The notes beneath the pieces are model-generated. The model saw nothing but the letters and a program-made list of their open reading frames with translations. It was not told the origin of the DNA and made no database searches. The position numbers were made by a program, and so were the translations under genes. From Bacteroidales bacterium (GTDB taxonomy: Bacteria > Bacteroidota > Bacteroidia > Bacteroidales > UBA12481), in contig JAQWAJ010000116.1 in assembly GCA_028707745.1 (NCBI GenBank), forward strand, positions 1 through 6,238: 6,238 nt of DNA, in the 5' to 3' direction. Below, piece after piece: positions 6,018 to 6,238 of the stretch; within the stretch, counting starts at the first letter, position 1, and each line of letters starts with the position of its first letter.

Positions 6018-6144
6018 TTAGCTCGCTTTGCTCGCTAATTATACTCGCTTCGCTCGCTAAATAGTTCGCCTTCGGCTCACTAATTTTGACTGCTAAAGCA
6101 GTCTGATTGGCGCCCTTTGGGCGCTAAACAAGGGCTTTGCGCAA
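6018..6144. repeat. Array of about six short hairpin-like dyads with ~22-bp period
   Basis: Six dyads have centres at about 6028, 6050, 6072, 6095.5, 6117 and 6137, a mean spacing of 21.8 bp. Unit 1 (6018-6038) pairs TTAGC with GCTAA around GC-TTT-GC, with a TC/TC internal loop. Unit 2 has GC-TTC-GC with the same TC/TC loop but poor outer pairing. Unit 3 (6062-6082) pairs TAGT with ACTA around GCC-TTC-GGC. Unit 4 (6088-6103) pairs GACTGC with GCAGTC around TAAA. Unit 5 (6107-6127) pairs TTGGCGCCC with GGGCGCTAA around TTT, with one G-T pair. Unit 6 is GC-TTT-GC with weak flanks. Units are joined by CTAAT/CTAAA-type links. The array fills the space between two divergent promoters. Confidence 0.7.
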
Positions 6145-6167
6145 AATGAAAAATAATTCACTGGGTT

Positions 6168-6198
6168 GTTGTGAGGGAAAATATTTTGTTTAATTTTG
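6168..6198 (+). promoter_or_regulatory. Full Bacteroidota-type promoter facing the right edge
   Basis: TAATTTTG at 6191-6198 is a perfect TAnnTTTG -7 element, and GTTG at 6168-6171 supplies a TTG -33 element with a 19-bp spacer, the spacing typical of Bacteroidota housekeeping promoters. This is the strongest promoter candidate in the window. The start of transcription would be at about 6202-6205. It drives whatever lies beyond the right edge, probably a tRNA gene. Confidence 0.65.
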
Positions 6199-6202
6199 CA
6201 GA

Positions 6203-6220
6203 CCCAAGTTTCGGCCTGGG
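6203..6220 (+). other. Short hairpin at the predicted 5' end of the right-edge transcript
   Basis: CCCAAG and CCTGGG can pair (CCCA/TGGG plus an inner G-C, with one A-C mismatch) around TTTCGG. It would form the very 5' end of the RNA made from the promoter at 6168-6198, 8 nt before the putative tRNA. It could be a leader structure processed away during tRNA maturation. There is no following U-tract, so it is not an intrinsic terminator. Confidence 0.35.
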
Positions 6221-6228
6221 AAGTAGTT

Positions 6229-6238
6229 GGCCCGTTCG
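6229..6238 (+). tRNA. Possible 5' end of tRNA-Glu, cut by the window edge
   Basis: The last ten bases, GGCCCGTTCG, match the pattern of the acceptor stem and D-arm start of bacterial tRNA-Glu genes, which typically begin GGnCCnTTCGTCTA. The promoter and short leader just upstream fit a stable-RNA gene. Ten bases cannot prove it, and no T-arm or anticodon is in view. Confidence 0.35.

Noticed and set aside
6018..6144. CRISPR array
   Set aside because: The repeated parts are short hairpins with differing stems at about 22-bp period. There are no identical 24-40 bp repeats and no unique spacers of matching length.

Overview
The window looks like chromosomal DNA of a member of the Bacteroidota. 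The evidence is several perfect TAnnTTTG -7 promoter elements (the Bacteroidota consensus), the absence of clear Shine-Dalgarno sequences, and protein types typical of the phylum. This is an inference from style; no marker gene fixes the genus.

Left part (1-2597): most of a large minus-strand gene runs off the left edge. It encodes an exported two-module protein, a glycoside hydrolase family 3 (NagZ-like) domain followed by a serine beta-lactamase-type hydrolase domain, probably acting on peptidoglycan or related glycans. The reading frame is open over all 852 codons in view. An A10 run sits exactly at the junction of the two modules, and a one-base backward slip there leads straight into a stop codon.

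Middle part (2640-3430): a REP-associated-type Y1 (HUH) transposase gene lies between two identical 30-bp palindromes in the same orientation, with further copies of the palindrome's AGTTG-N-CAACT core or part of it nearby, one of them inside the transposase gene. This looks like a small REP/RAYT unit placed in the intergenic space between the GH3 gene and the next gene.

Next (3494-4019): a plus-strand gene for a small exported protein of unknown function, with a -7 element only 5 nt before its start codon. Its 3' end overlaps the convergent HAD phosphatase gene by 19 bp.

Right part (4001-6013): a compact minus-strand operon of three genes, in transcription order an alpha-helical HEAT-like protein, a class I SAM-dependent methyltransferase (2 nt later) and a HAD-superfamily phosphatase (14 nt later). 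A -7 element lies 6 nt before the first start codon. The biological link between the three is unknown.

Right edge (6014-6238): an array of about six small hairpin-like dyads with about 22-bp spacing fills the space between the operon promoter and a divergent plus-strand promoter. That promoter has a -33 TTG, a 19-bp spacer and a perfect -7 element. It is followed by a short hairpin and what may be the first 10 bases of a tRNA-Glu gene cut by the window edge.

The most notable items are the RAYT unit with its palindromes, the helically phased hairpin array, and the A10 tract between the two enzyme modules.
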